The position numbers and the translations under genes were made by a program. 58,753 nucleotides of DNA from a bacterium (GTDB lineage Bacteria; Krumholzibacteriota; Krumholzibacteriia; LZORAL124-64-63), in contig JAAEOA010000258.1 in assembly GCA_024223715.1 (NCBI GenBank), positions 1 through 58,753 of the forward strand. The letters are read 5' to 3'. The notes beneath the pieces were generated by a model, which did no database searches, was not told the DNA's origin, and saw only the letters and a list, made by a program, of their open reading frames with translations. Below, in pieces: positions 1-8,636 of the stretch (its first letter is position 1; every line of letters begins with the position of its first letter).

Positions 1-1559
1 AAAAATTCAAAATAATTAAGGTTTATGTGTTCTGTTCCGGGAACAAAGCGCATGGTTTGCAGGCCAGCATCCAAATCTACGGTTACGGAAAGAGTTTCCC
101 AGTTTTGCCATGAACCTGTGTGCGGAACTTCCAACTCACCGGTTTTATCGACCCGGTTGAATTCCAGGTGGAAGTTACGGTTGGGGAACATCGAGGCTAA
201 CCGGATATCCAGATCGTATTGACCGCTGACAGGCACCTCAATAGTGTATTCAACCCATTCTCCCGGCATGGTCCAGCCTACATTGTAGCCGGAGCCAGCA
301 TCGGAACATGATTCAATATCCACATCTTCGCTGAGTCGGTACTGACCACCGTTGTTGCCTGGATCTGAGTCCTGGTAAGCGACACCCTGACCACCGAGGT
401 CATAGTTCTCAGCTTGAACCACAGCGGGAAGGGTAATAGGTTGCCCAAAATAGGGCGCCTGGCCACAGCCTGACCCAACAGTGACATCCACTGTGGATTC
501 GGCTGTTCCGCCTTGATTGTCGATGACTCTGGCTTTGAGTTCATAACAGCCATTATCTGCATTTTGCCAGATGATTTCATAGGGTGGGGCGTCGTCCTGG
601 CCCAGGAGCGTGCTCCCATTGTAAAACTCAACACGTTCAACAGAACCATCTGCATCGGAAGCGTCAGCCTGAATGTGGATGTTTCCGGCAGGAAGAGTGC
701 TTCCTGAAACCGGTGTGGTGATAACAACGGTTGGCAGTTGATTTTCTATATTTTCATAGACCCGAACGTAGTCCAGTAGAAAATCCTGGGGCAAATTGTC
801 GGTTATGCAACCCGGTTCAAGGCAACCGGTATAATTCCCACCAACTGCAGTATTGAGAATAATATAGAATTCCTGATCAAAAGGGGCTTGAGGGTTGCCT
901 GGCGCTGCATCGGAGTACCATTGTGAACTGTGTCGGGTCATGAACAATACATCGTCTACATACCAGCGAATTTCATCGGCTTCCCACTCTACAGCGTAAA
1001 TATGGAACTCATCGGCAAAGTTCGCGCCACCCAGACTGTATGACTCGCTGGTATGAGTATTGTTGGGCCAGTTTCCGCCAAAATGCAGGGCTCCGCCCAC
1101 GGAAGTGGTGTTGTTAGCCGACTCCATAATGTCAATTTCGCCGCTGGCGGCCCAGCCACCATAAACATCGTCCTCGGGCATCATCCAGAAGGCTGGCCAC
1201 ATTCCGTTGCCCGTGGGGATTTTGGCGCGAGCCTCAAATCGGCCGTACAGGAAACTATGTTTGTATTGGGTATTGATGCGGCCTGAAGTGAAGCTCATTC
1301 CACCATAATACTCATTTTTGGCCGTAATTTTTAAATTGCCGTTTTCAAGGCTGACATTTTGGGAGCGGTAATATTCCAACTCATTATTGCCCCAACCGCA
1401 CAGGTCCGGACAACCAGTTCCTATGGCGTAATTCCAGTCATTTGTATCCAGTGAGGTGCCGTTGAACTCATCGGACCAGACCAATGACCAAGTGGCCCCT
1501 GCAGGGGAGGTGGAAAACCCCATGAGCAAGGTGACAGACAAAACCAATAAATAACGCAT
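1..1559 (-). CDS. secreted GH16 endo-beta-1,3-glucanase (laminarinase) with Ig-like and CBM6 modules; 3' end outside window
   Basis: Hydrolyses internal beta-1,3-glucan (laminarin-type) bonds outside the cell. The frame is open from ATG 1559 to the window edge, so at least 519 residues are visible and the C-terminus is missing. Residues 1-22 form a signal peptide ending near SPAGA. The GH16 domain spans about 24-265 and carries the family signature GEIDIME, with nucleophile E141, D143 and acid/base E146. An Ig-like domain (about 275-360, PTVVITTPVSGSTL) follows, then a CBM6 domain whose start (VQAENYD) and near-end (HINLNYFEF) are both visible. The protein may therefore end, or add a sorting domain, just beyond the edge. 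It is divergent from the response regulator at 1787. GH16 is certain; laminarin specificity is inferred from the modules and the GH17 operon nearby. Confidence 0.93.
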   Translation of the reverse strand, partial: MRYLLVLSVTLLMGFSTSPAGATWSLVWSDEFNGTSLDTNDWNYAIGTGCPDLCGWGNNELEYYRSQNVSLENGNLKITAKNEYYGGMSFTSGRINTQYKHSFLYGRFEARAKIPTGNGMWPAFWMMPEDDVYGGWAASGEIDIMESANNTTSVGGALHFGGNWPNNTHTSESYSLGGANFADEFHIYAVEWEADEIRWYVDDVLFMTRHSSQWYSDAAPGNPQAPFDQEFYIILNTAVGGNYTGCLEPGCITDNLPQDFLLDYVRVYENIENQLPTVVITTPVSGSTLPAGNIHIQADASDADGSVERVEFYNGSTLLGQDDAPPYEIIWQNADNGCYELKARVIDNQGGTAESTVDVTVGSGCGQAPYFGQPITLPAVVQAENYDLGGQGVAYQDSDPGNNGGQYRLSEDVDIESCSDAGSGYNVGWTMPGEWVEYTIEVPVSGQYDLDIRLASMFPNRNFHLEFNRVDKTGELEVPHTGSWQNWETLSVTVDLDAGLQTMRFVPGTEHINLNYFEF

Positions 1560-1619
1560 GGACTTTTCCGTTCAAAAACGGGGAAAAGGCAAAAAGTTGA
1601 ATGTCACACGACAGACCCC

Positions 1620-1662
1620 TGGGAGCGTTTCCCATTATACACTAAGTTCGGTTGCCGTACAA
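1620..1662 (-). promoter_or_regulatory. candidate promoter and LacI-like operator of the GH16 gene
   Basis: On the minus strand there is a perfect -10 TATAAT (1634-1639) with a poor -35 TTGTAC (1657-1662) at 17 bp. The interrupted palindrome TGGGAGCGTTTCCCA (1620-1634) overlaps the -10 and the expected start of transcription. Its central CG and arms resemble LacI-family operators, but no LacI-type regulator is in the window. The position suggests repression of the glucanase gene; this is inference. Confidence 0.4.
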
Positions 1663-1693
1663 AGAAAATTTTGACTTTTAGTTTTTATTCTAA

Positions 1694-1738
1694 ACCGCAT
1701 AGTCATGCGGTTGTATCCCCACAAGAAAAGTGTATAAT
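1694..1738 (+). promoter_or_regulatory. sigma-70-type promoter with palindromic operator upstream of the NarL-type regulator
   Basis: TTGTAT (1711-1716), a 16-bp spacer and a perfect TATAAT (1733-1738) point towards the response regulator at 1787. A perfect inverted repeat ACCGCAT-AGTC-ATGCGGT (1694-1711) abuts and overlaps the -35. Its site between two divergent genes makes it a likely regulator binding site, possibly autoregulatory. Confidence 0.55.
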
Positions 1739-1786
1739 TGCTTCACTAACCTTCTCACTAGTCACTTTTTAAAAAGAAGAGTTTCC

Positions 1787-2434
1787 ATGACTGACAAAAT
1801 TATTAAAGTCATCATCGTTGAAGACAACGAAACCATTCGCGAAGGATTAACTCTGTTGATCGATTCCAGTCCTCATTTGGAATGCCCCGCTACTTTTGAC
1901 AATTGTGAAGACATGCTCAGTAAAGTGGAAAACTTAATGCCTGACCTGGTCTTGATGGACATCGGATTACCAGGCATGGACGGAATTGAAGGTGTGCGGC
2001 AATTGCGTAAACTTTTGCCTGAAGCGTTGGCTCTCATGCTGACAGTTTACGAAGACAATGAAAAAGTATTTGATGCCCTTTGTGCTGGTGCGGGTGGCTA
2101 TTTAGTCAAAAATACCAAGCCTGCCAGATTGGTTGAAGCCATTGTTGAAGCGGTTAATGGGGGATCACCCATGAGTGCCAACATTGCCCGCAAAGTGGTG
2201 GGGTATTTTCACAAATCGAAAACGAATACCGAAGAGGAAAAAATCAAGATAACCGAGCGGGAGCGGGAAATTCTGACCGAAATGTCGCGTGGGTGCAGCT
2301 ACCAGCAAGTTGGCGATACGCTGTTTATAAGTGTGGATACAGTGCGGCATCATATTCGGAATATTTATCGAAAAATGCAGGTGCATTCCCAATCCGAAGC
2401 GGTGACCAAAGCTTTACGCAAGGGCTGGATTTAG
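1787..2434 (+). CDS. NarL/FixJ-type response regulator
   Basis: A transcription factor of 215 residues, activated by phosphorylation. The receiver domain (about 5-122) has the acidic pair E12/D13, phosphoacceptor D58 (LVLMDIGLPGMDG), T86 and K108. A LuxR/GerE helix-turn-helix follows at about 148-212 (TEREREIL to VRHHIRNIYRKM). I chose ATG 1787, with AAGAAGAG about 7 bases upstream, over an in-frame start 57 bases earlier that overlaps the -10. It converges on the sensor kinase at 2450 with 15 bases between stop codons. The kinase is of the HisKA_3 type that normally partners NarL regulators, so the two are a likely cognate pair. Control of the glucan genes is inferred from position only. Confidence 0.93.
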   Translation: MTDKIIKVIIVEDNETIREGLTLLIDSSPHLECPATFDNCEDMLSKVENLMPDLVLMDIGLPGMDGIEGVRQLRKLLPEALALMLTVYEDNEKVFDALCAGAGGYLVKNTKPARLVEAIVEAVNGGSPMSANIARKVVGYFHKSKTNTEEEKIKITEREREILTEMSRGCSYQQVGDTLFISVDTVRHHIRNIYRKMQVHSQSEAVTKALRKGWI

Positions 2435-2449
2435 GCTGCGACCCCGGGC

Positions 2450-5398
2450 TTAATTTGCCGGCCCCTGGAAAGTGATTTTTGTGCCTTTCCCTGGCGCTGA
2501 TTCAATACTCAGATTGCCGCCAAGGGTGTGGGCCCGCGATTGCATATTGACCAAGCCATTGCCGCCACCTCTGGGTTTGTTATTGGCAGGCTCAAACCCA
2601 GTGCCGTTGTCGGTGAGAATAATACTCAAATTGCCCCGACTGAAGCGGGCTTCCAATCGAATATGATTGGCTTCGCTGTATTTGATGGCGTTGCTGATGG
2701 CTTCCTTAAAAATCATCAGCAACTGGCGCCTATATTCCATGCGCAATTTAACTTTTTTAAGAGAATCAAGATTTACGTCTTCAAAACGTATGCCCGATTC
2801 GGCCAGCATTTCGGAATTACTTTCACCCAGTTTTGCCAGCAGGTCAAAAAGAGAATCCAGCTTTGGATTCACCAGCCAGACAATGTCGCTCATGCTGGAA
2901 ATCAGACGCTGAGAAGTTTCTGCAATGCGGTCCACGTCCGGTTCAATTTTTTGACTTTCGGGTGTCGGTAATTTATGAGGAATGAGAGAGCTGACGATGG
3001 AGATTTCAGTCAGTCCGGCTCCAATGTCGTCGTGCAAATCGGCGGCAATGCGGGTGCGTAGCCGCTCCAAGGCAAGCAACTGGCGCACCCTGAACAGGAT
3101 AATGAGTCCCACACTGCCCCCGACAACAAGAATACTCAAAGCAAGGAACCACCAAGTGCGCCAGAAGGGAGGAGTAATGGTGAATTGCCAGACTTGCACC
3201 GGACTATGGCTGCCGTTGGGTAAATTGGCAGAAATTTCAAATTTGTATCTTCCCGGAGTCAGACTGGTGTACTGAACGTACTGGCGTTGCGACTGAACCC
3301 AATCCTGATCGACAGACGACAACCGATAACGATAAAAAACATTTTCCGGGTGGGGCAGGTGAATGCCCGTGAATTCAATTTTCAAATAGTTGTCCCGATG
3401 AGAAAAAGAGGGTTGTGAGGCAAATTCTTCCTGAGAAATTTCCCGGTCAAAAATACTGAACTTGTTGATTTTTAGTAAAGGATTTGTTGCATTGGCGTTA
3501 TCGCGATTTTTATCATAGCGGCTGGCTCCGCCAATGGTGCCCACCCATAAATATCCGTCCGGGGAAAGGGCAAGAGCCCCTTGTACGCATTCATCGCTAC
3601 CCAAGCCGTCGCGATGGCTCAGATGTTTGACCTGCCAGTTGTCGCCATGTGAATTAAGAATATTCACACCCCGATTGGTGGATAAATAAACCTGGCCATC
3701 CGAGTCTTCCACAATGGCCAGAACCGTATTGTCCGATAGGCCGGTTTCGGTATTTAAAAACCTCAGATCAGAAGTTTCCGGAGTGTAAACAGCCAGCCCT
3801 TTTTCGTTGGTTCCCATGAGGAGGCGCCCGTCGGCAAGTTGATGCAAATCCCAAATAGTATTGTCCTGTAAATCTTTCAACGGATGGTAGGGACTGACTT
3901 TGGCAGGGAATGTTCCTGAAATTTCAAAAACCCCAGTGGTGGTTGCCAGCAGATAGTGGTTGGAACCCATATCCAGAATGTCGTTGGCTTTTTGGATGCG
4001 GTCTTCGGCTTTAGAGAGCAGGGGGTTGAGAGTTTGATTTTCCCACTGATATACCGAATGCATATCCATCACTATCAGATCACCGTTTGGCGTTTCCATG
4101 AGTGATTGCACAGACCGCAATTGAGATCCGTCACCCGCAGGGATTTCTTCAAGTTTGCCGGAAAGATAACGGTGGACACCATAGTCTGAGCCGAGTAGTA
4201 AACTGCCGTCAGGGTTTTCGTGCACGTCCCAAACCATATGCAGGGCATCGTTATCAGTACCTTTTAGCGTAGTGAGTTTCTGATGCTGGTATTTTTGGAT
4301 TCCCTGATCTGGAAAACCAAAATATATACTGTTGTCTCGTTGGGAAAAGTTGATGCTGGTGACAATGGATTGGTTCAAACCATCTTGCGAACCCACGGTG
4401 ATGATTCGGTCCTGATTATAAATGGAGACACCGCCCCAAGTGCCCAAAAACAACAGTCCGTCCCGGCCTTCGGAAAATGCATAAACAGAGTTGCTGGCCA
4501 GACCGTTGGTGGAATCAAGATGGTCGGTTGTGGCACCTTGGATCATCAGTAGCCCTTGGTTTTCAGTACCAGCCATGATGGTTCCATTCTGGCGAACGGC
4601 CAAAGAAATGAAGTCGAGTCCGCCGTATGTTGGATCCGCGGCAAGCGGCTGACCCTGCTGGTTGTTGAGAGAATAAATTCCTTCACCAGCGGGAACAAAA
4701 TAAATCTGATCCTGAACTCCCGTGGCCAACGCCCGGATTTTTTCGATGGGCAGATCCGCAACCCTGTTGATAACTTTCAGAGGATTTCCCGCCGCTTCCA
4801 ATAAGCCATCTCCCCAGGTGGCTACATAAACTTTGCCATCGCTGGTGGAAGCGACACCCACTACCAGAATGTTGTTCAATCCACTGTCTTTTTCCGGGGC
4901 AATGACCTTGCCGTTGCGAATGAGGCAGAGGCCTGCATCGGTACCTACGGCGACATCGCCATTGGGCAGGACCGCTATTGAGCGTGAGACACTGCTGGGC
5001 AGGCCATCATTTTCATTGAGAACAGAGAACTGTCCGTCTTTTAAAATGGAGACACCGCCGCCTTTTGTGGCGAAGAATAGAGTGCCGTCGGGTGACTCGG
5101 CTATATCCTGAACCTCTTTGTGACCCATACCGTCTGCGGTGGAATAGTTGCGGAAATTAAGACCATCCCAGCGGCTTAAACCACCATAAGTTCCAATCCA
5201 CAAATAACCCTGGGAATCTTCATGCAGACTAATGACTTGAGACTGGACCAAACCCTCGGCAGGAGTCAAATTGCGGTGAATGCGGGTTTGGGCCAGAACA
5301 GGGGTGGCAGATAAGGAAATGCATAAAAGGAAAAATGTGTGCAGAAAAAGGCAATTGATCAGGGCACACCTCGGAGAATTGAAATCTGAGTTTTTCAC
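2450..5398 (-). CDS. propeller-type (reg_prop/Y_Y_Y) sensor histidine kinase, HisKA_3 class
   Basis: A membrane sensor kinase of 982 residues from the chosen start. After the signal peptide (LFLHTFFLLCISLSATPVLA) come about 14 propeller-type repeats (motif DSQGYLWIGTYGGL and variants) forming two likely seven-bladed periplasmic propellers. A Y_Y_Y domain (FYRYRLSS to WQFTITPP), one transmembrane segment (WWFLALSILVVGGSVGLIIL), the HisKA_3 box with the phosphoacceptor His in AADLHDDIG, and a HATPase domain (N box EAISNAIKYSEA, then DNGTGF and GNGL) follow. There is no in-frame ATG at the N-terminus. GTG 5398 gives the best signal peptide; TTG 5479 is the alternative. This sensor layout is known from Bacteroidota polysaccharide-locus regulators, where it is usually fused to its regulator. 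Here the regulator is separate. Confidence 0.93.
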   Translation of the reverse strand: MKNSDFNSPRCALINCLFLHTFFLLCISLSATPVLAQTRIHRNLTPAEGLVQSQVISLHEDSQGYLWIGTYGGLSRWDGLNFRNYSTADGMGHKEVQDIAESPDGTLFFATKGGGVSILKDGQFSVLNENDGLPSSVSRSIAVLPNGDVAVGTDAGLCLIRNGKVIAPEKDSGLNNILVVGVASTSDGKVYVATWGDGLLEAAGNPLKVINRVADLPIEKIRALATGVQDQIYFVPAGEGIYSLNNQQGQPLAADPTYGGLDFISLAVRQNGTIMAGTENQGLLMIQGATTDHLDSTNGLASNSVYAFSEGRDGLLFLGTWGGVSIYNQDRIITVGSQDGLNQSIVTSINFSQRDNSIYFGFPDQGIQKYQHQKLTTLKGTDNDALHMVWDVHENPDGSLLLGSDYGVHRYLSGKLEEIPAGDGSQLRSVQSLMETPNGDLIVMDMHSVYQWENQTLNPLLSKAEDRIQKANDILDMGSNHYLLATTTGVFEISGTFPAKVSPYHPLKDLQDNTIWDLHQLADGRLLMGTNEKGLAVYTPETSDLRFLNTETGLSDNTVLAIVEDSDGQVYLSTNRGVNILNSHGDNWQVKHLSHRDGLGSDECVQGALALSPDGYLWVGTIGGASRYDKNRDNANATNPLLKINKFSIFDREISQEEFASQPSFSHRDNYLKIEFTGIHLPHPENVFYRYRLSSVDQDWVQSQRQYVQYTSLTPGRYKFEISANLPNGSHSPVQVWQFTITPPFWRTWWFLALSILVVGGSVGLIILFRVRQLLALERLRTRIAADLHDDIGAGLTEISIVSSLIPHKLPTPESQKIEPDVDRIAETSQRLISSMSDIVWLVNPKLDSLFDLLAKLGESNSEMLAESGIRFEDVNLDSLKKVKLRMEYRRQLLMIFKEAISNAIKYSEANHIRLEARFSRGNLSIILTDNGTGFEPANNKPRGGGNGLVNMQSRAHTLGGNLSIESAPGKGTKITFQGPAN

Positions 5399-5584
5399 AA
5401 TGGCCTGTTCTGGAAGAAAATGAAATTGAAAATCTTTTGTATAGCATACCAAAAAAGACGGAATTTGTATATAACTCAACTGTTGGCTGCAGGTTTAATT
5501 GTTTGTAAAAATTTTGGGAAGAAACCAAAAAATTAGCCCACTGGAATCCAGCAGGCCAATTGTCAAAAATATCATTGTTCCAGA

Positions 5585-6172
5585 TTATTCCTGAAATGCA
5601 CGGGTCAGGTGATCGTTCCAGCGTTTCAAATCAATTTCAATGTTAGGGGTTTTCAGGACATCATAACAACTGAAAGTGGGCAGGGGCTTCATGTCGCAGA
5701 ACTGAAAATTCTTGTGCAGCCACATGAAAACGCCGTCCACACCGCGTCCTTCGAAGAATTGATCCGGGTCTTCAAAGGCTTCCAGGGGTGCGTTCCATGT
5801 TGTGGAAATCATGTATTTTTTACCATGCAGCAAACCACCGGAGCCATACTTCTTGCTCAGGTCCGAGCGAGTGCGTCCGTCGTCTTTGCACATCACATTT
5901 CCCAGACCTGAAGTGAAGACTTCATCGATGTATTTTTTAAACAAATAGGGAACGCTCATCCAGTATACGGGAGTTTGAACAATAATGGTGTCTGCCCAGG
6001 TGAATTTTTCCAACTCGGCGGGGATGTCGTAACCCTGGTCAACAATTGTGGTTTTAACCTGGTGATTTTCAGCGGTGAATTTGTCTTTGGCTATGTCGAC
6101 CAGGCTTTGGTTCAATTTTCCCTCGGCAAAACCTTCGTATCGCTGGTGGGCGTTAATGATAAGAATGTTCAT
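5585..6172 (-). CDS. mdaB: MdaB-like flavodoxin-fold NAD(P)H:quinone oxidoreductase
   Basis: A cytoplasmic FMN/FAD enzyme predicted to reduce quinones by two electrons and limit oxidative stress. At 195 residues it is close to E. coli MdaB (about 193). Visible family features are the N-terminal MNILIINAHQRYEGFAEGKLN, PVYWMSVPYLFKKYIDEVFT and the SGGLLHGKKYMISTTWNAP segment. ATG 6172 has GAGG about 8 bases upstream; a longer frame adds 18 non-conserved residues. It is divergent from an AraC-type regulator, a usual arrangement for a stress-inducible reductase and its regulator. The family is clear; the physiological substrate is not. Confidence 0.88.
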   Translation of the reverse strand: MNILIINAHQRYEGFAEGKLNQSLVDIAKDKFTAENHQVKTTIVDQGYDIPAELEKFTWADTIIVQTPVYWMSVPYLFKKYIDEVFTSGLGNVMCKDDGRTRSDLSKKYGSGGLLHGKKYMISTTWNAPLEAFEDPDQFFEGRGVDGVFMWLHKNFQFCDMKPLPTFSCYDVLKTPNIEIDLKRWNDHLTRAFQE

Positions 6173-6383
6173 GAGTTTTTCCTCTCGCAAAGTAACCAGA
6201 ACAGCGTGATTAATTGTAATACTCAAACATTATATGTGATTTGTGGGAGAAATGGTAGACGGTTCCTCCTTGATGATTGCACAATCGTACAAAATTTACT
6301 TGTTATTACCCATAAGGGCTCAAAATCGTTATATTATTCTCTAATTAATCGTTGAATTGACACCATTAGTCAGGGAGCAGGGA
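6173..6383. promoter_or_regulatory. divergent regulatory region between mdaB and the AraC-type gene
   Basis: AT-rich spacer of 211 bases. For mdaB a perfect minus-strand TATAAT lies at 6229-6234, without a convincing -35. For the araC-type gene an AT-rich TATATT/TATTAT stretch lies near 6331-6337. A short inverted repeat GATTG-CA-CAATC is at 6275-6286. AraC-type proteins often bind such divergent spacers; binding here is inferred. Confidence 0.4.
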
Positions 6384-7298
6384 ATGGGTTTCAAGTGCGA
6401 CTCAGGCCAGTTAAACCAAAGTGAAGAACTTGCCCAATTGGTCAGTAAACAGGTTCATGAAGATGGTTTGTTTCCCACGCAATGCCCGGGGCTGGTGGTT
6501 TCCCGGACTTCTGTCCCCATGCAACGAACACCCATGCCATACCAACCCAGTCTTTGTATTGTTGTTCAGGGTCAAAAACGAATTTTTGTGGGTCCAGACA
6601 CTTACACTTACAATCCCCTGAACCATTTGATTGTGCCTTTGGCCATGCCTTTGGAAATGGAAATATCGCAGGCTTCGGCGACAAACCCCATGCTGGGGTT
6701 GGGTCTTGAGCTGGATCTGAAAATGATTGCCGATTTGTTAATCAGCATGGATGAGCCCATTCCTGACGAAGAGGCTGCCATGAAATGCCCCAAAGCAATT
6801 TTTGTCTCTCCGACAACCAGTCACATTCAGGATGGACTTATTCGATTATTGAAATTGCTGGACAATCCAACCGATTTGCGAGTCCTGGGGCCGGCCATCA
6901 CCAAAGAGATTTTTTACCGATTACTGCAAAGCGAACAGGGTGGGCATTTACGACAGCTGGTTCAAAGTGGGAGCAATGGGCACCGCATTGCCGGGTTGGT
7001 TCGTTTTCTCAATGCTAATTTTGGTGAGAAGCTGACCATTGAAGATATTGCTACTCAGGCAGGAATGAGCCCGTCTTCCCTGCACCAGAAATTTCGAGAC
7101 GTGACCGGGCTGTCACCCCTGCAATACCTGAAGAGAATTCGTTTGCATAATGCCCGGGCGGCCATGGTGGAGAAGGGGTTGAATGCGAGGGAAGCTGGCT
7201 ACCGGGTTGGTTATGGAAATCCGTCACAATTCAGCCGGGAATTTAAGCGGATGTTTGGTGTTCCGCCTGGGCAAATGGTGAAAAATCTGTTGGACTAG
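6384..7298 (+). CDS. AraC/XylS-family transcriptional regulator with AraC_N domain
   Basis: A DNA-binding regulator of 304 residues. The N-terminal cupin-like AraC_N domain (about 25-180, including PSLCIVVQGQKRIFVG) senses a ligand or redox cue in this family. The C-terminal double helix-turn-helix (about 205-300) contains the conserved MSPSSLHQKFRDVTGLSPLQYL and the closing VGYGNPSQFSREFKRMFGVPP. ATG 6384 is preceded by a GGGAGCAGGG stretch and is preferred to the in-frame TTG 6357. It is divergent from mdaB, its most likely target, as in YqhC-type reductase regulators. It converges on the GH17 lipoprotein gene with 15 bases between stops, so a role in glucan use is unlikely. Confidence 0.9.
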   Translation: MGFKCDSGQLNQSEELAQLVSKQVHEDGLFPTQCPGLVVSRTSVPMQRTPMPYQPSLCIVVQGQKRIFVGPDTYTYNPLNHLIVPLAMPLEMEISQASATNPMLGLGLELDLKMIADLLISMDEPIPDEEAAMKCPKAIFVSPTTSHIQDGLIRLLKLLDNPTDLRVLGPAITKEIFYRLLQSEQGGHLRQLVQSGSNGHRIAGLVRFLNANFGEKLTIEDIATQAGMSPSSLHQKFRDVTGLSPLQYLKRIRLHNARAAMVEKGLNAREAGYRVGYGNPSQFSREFKRMFGVPPGQMVKNLLD

Positions 7299-7313
7299 AA
7301 AATCCAAATAAAA

Positions 7314-8600
7314 TCAAGGCTGATTGAACTTCAGGTGCCTGGGAGCTTTTAGTTTTTCCTGTAAAACGGAGACGTCCCCATGATGAGTCTTACTGATTGG
7401 ATTTCCACCTCGGCTCAAACCTGCAAAGGCTCCTGAATCAACGAGATCCCATAATGCATATTTGGCTTTTCCGTCCACGGTAAACAGTCCGAAATGACCT
7501 TCTGAACCAGCTGTGTTATTGCTCTTCCATGGCTCATCGAAAGCTTCAAAAAAGAAACAGGTCAGATTGTTTTCCGAGGTCCATTTCCTGGTGGCATCGT
7601 AAAAAAGCTTGGCGATATATTCGCTGGCGGCACAGGTTCCTTCGTTCCCATAATGGGAATTGTCCAGACTTGCCCAGCCAGTTTCACCAATGTGAATATC
7701 TTTCTCGATACCCAGTTCCTGCAAGTAGTTTTTTACAGCCTCATACTGGCTCACCTGCAAGGCAATGGATCGTTCAATAGCCATTTCTGCCTGGTCCGCC
7801 TTGGGCAGACCTGCTTCTTCGGCAAGCGGGGCCCATTCCAGCTTGGGGTTGTAATAGGAGTCGTGAAACGCATATGTGTGCAGAGAAAGGAAATCGATCT
7901 CCTGCAATAACTCAGTCAGGTTGGGGCCATGGTAGGATTCCTCACCACCAAGGGCAGCCCAATTGTCAGATGTCGTAACCAGAGTGGTTTCAGGCAGACG
8001 AGATTCCACCCGGGCCGCCTTGAGAACCTGAACATACTTCAAAATAGTTGCAGCGGGTACGAAATGGGCCTGCCAGGTCACCATGGCTTCATTCCCAACG
8101 GCCACGACTCTGACCAGGTCGGGATATTCCTGAGCCAACTCAATGGCTCTGGCGATTTCCCGGCGATTGAAATCCTCATCCTCGACGGTATGATCCACTC
8201 CTTCACCATATGCATTTTGGCATTGAATCCATGCCCCCAGCATCACATACATTTCGAAGCCGGGATCCTCTGTTTTGAGTTCTCTGATAGCCTGGAGAAT
8301 GCGTTCACTGTGGGGGAAAATTGTAGTGTTATAGGTACGCAATAACCTAACGCCCGAGGCCGCCAGAATTAGGAGGTCTTCCTTGGTCTCTTCGAGGTCG
8401 GGTGTGTTTTCCACCGACCGGACAGCCTTTCGATGCCCTGAATAGGCAATGGCCGGATAGTTATTGTTTCCCAGCAATTTCTGACCGTTCCCGAGAATTG
8501 AGTTGGACGTCGATTGGGATTGCTCCCCGGCACAAGAAACCAGAAATATGGTCACACAGAGCACCAGCAGGGAGCCCAGAATAATCGATCTGTTGAACAT
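7314..8600 (-). CDS. GH17 beta-1,3-glucanase-like lipoprotein
   Basis: Predicted extracytoplasmic beta-1,3-glucan hydrolase of 428 residues, last gene of the glucan operon. The N-terminus is a lipoprotein signal with lipobox LVSC and acylated C23. The TIM-barrel domain covers about 48-400. It carries the GH17 acid/base motif GNE (E171) and the nucleophile motif GETGWAS (E306), so it should be active. ATG 8600 follows AAGGAGA at 6 bases. It lies 36 bases after the symporter gene. As the only membrane-anchored GH17 of the three, it probably trims glucan fragments next to the symporter. Transglycosylation instead of hydrolysis is possible in this family. Confidence 0.9.
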   Translation of the reverse strand: MFNRSIILGSLLVLCVTIFLVSCAGEQSQSTSNSILGNGQKLLGNNNYPAIAYSGHRKAVRSVENTPDLEETKEDLLILAASGVRLLRTYNTTIFPHSERILQAIRELKTEDPGFEMYVMLGAWIQCQNAYGEGVDHTVEDEDFNRREIARAIELAQEYPDLVRVVAVGNEAMVTWQAHFVPAATILKYVQVLKAARVESRLPETTLVTTSDNWAALGGEESYHGPNLTELLQEIDFLSLHTYAFHDSYYNPKLEWAPLAEEAGLPKADQAEMAIERSIALQVSQYEAVKNYLQELGIEKDIHIGETGWASLDNSHYGNEGTCAASEYIAKLFYDATRKWTSENNLTCFFFEAFDEPWKSNNTAGSEGHFGLFTVDGKAKYALWDLVDSGAFAGLSRGGNPISKTHHGDVSVLQEKLKAPRHLKFNQP

Positions 8601-8636
8601 GCTTGTCTCCTTCAGAGGCAGTCCTTTCAACGCGGC

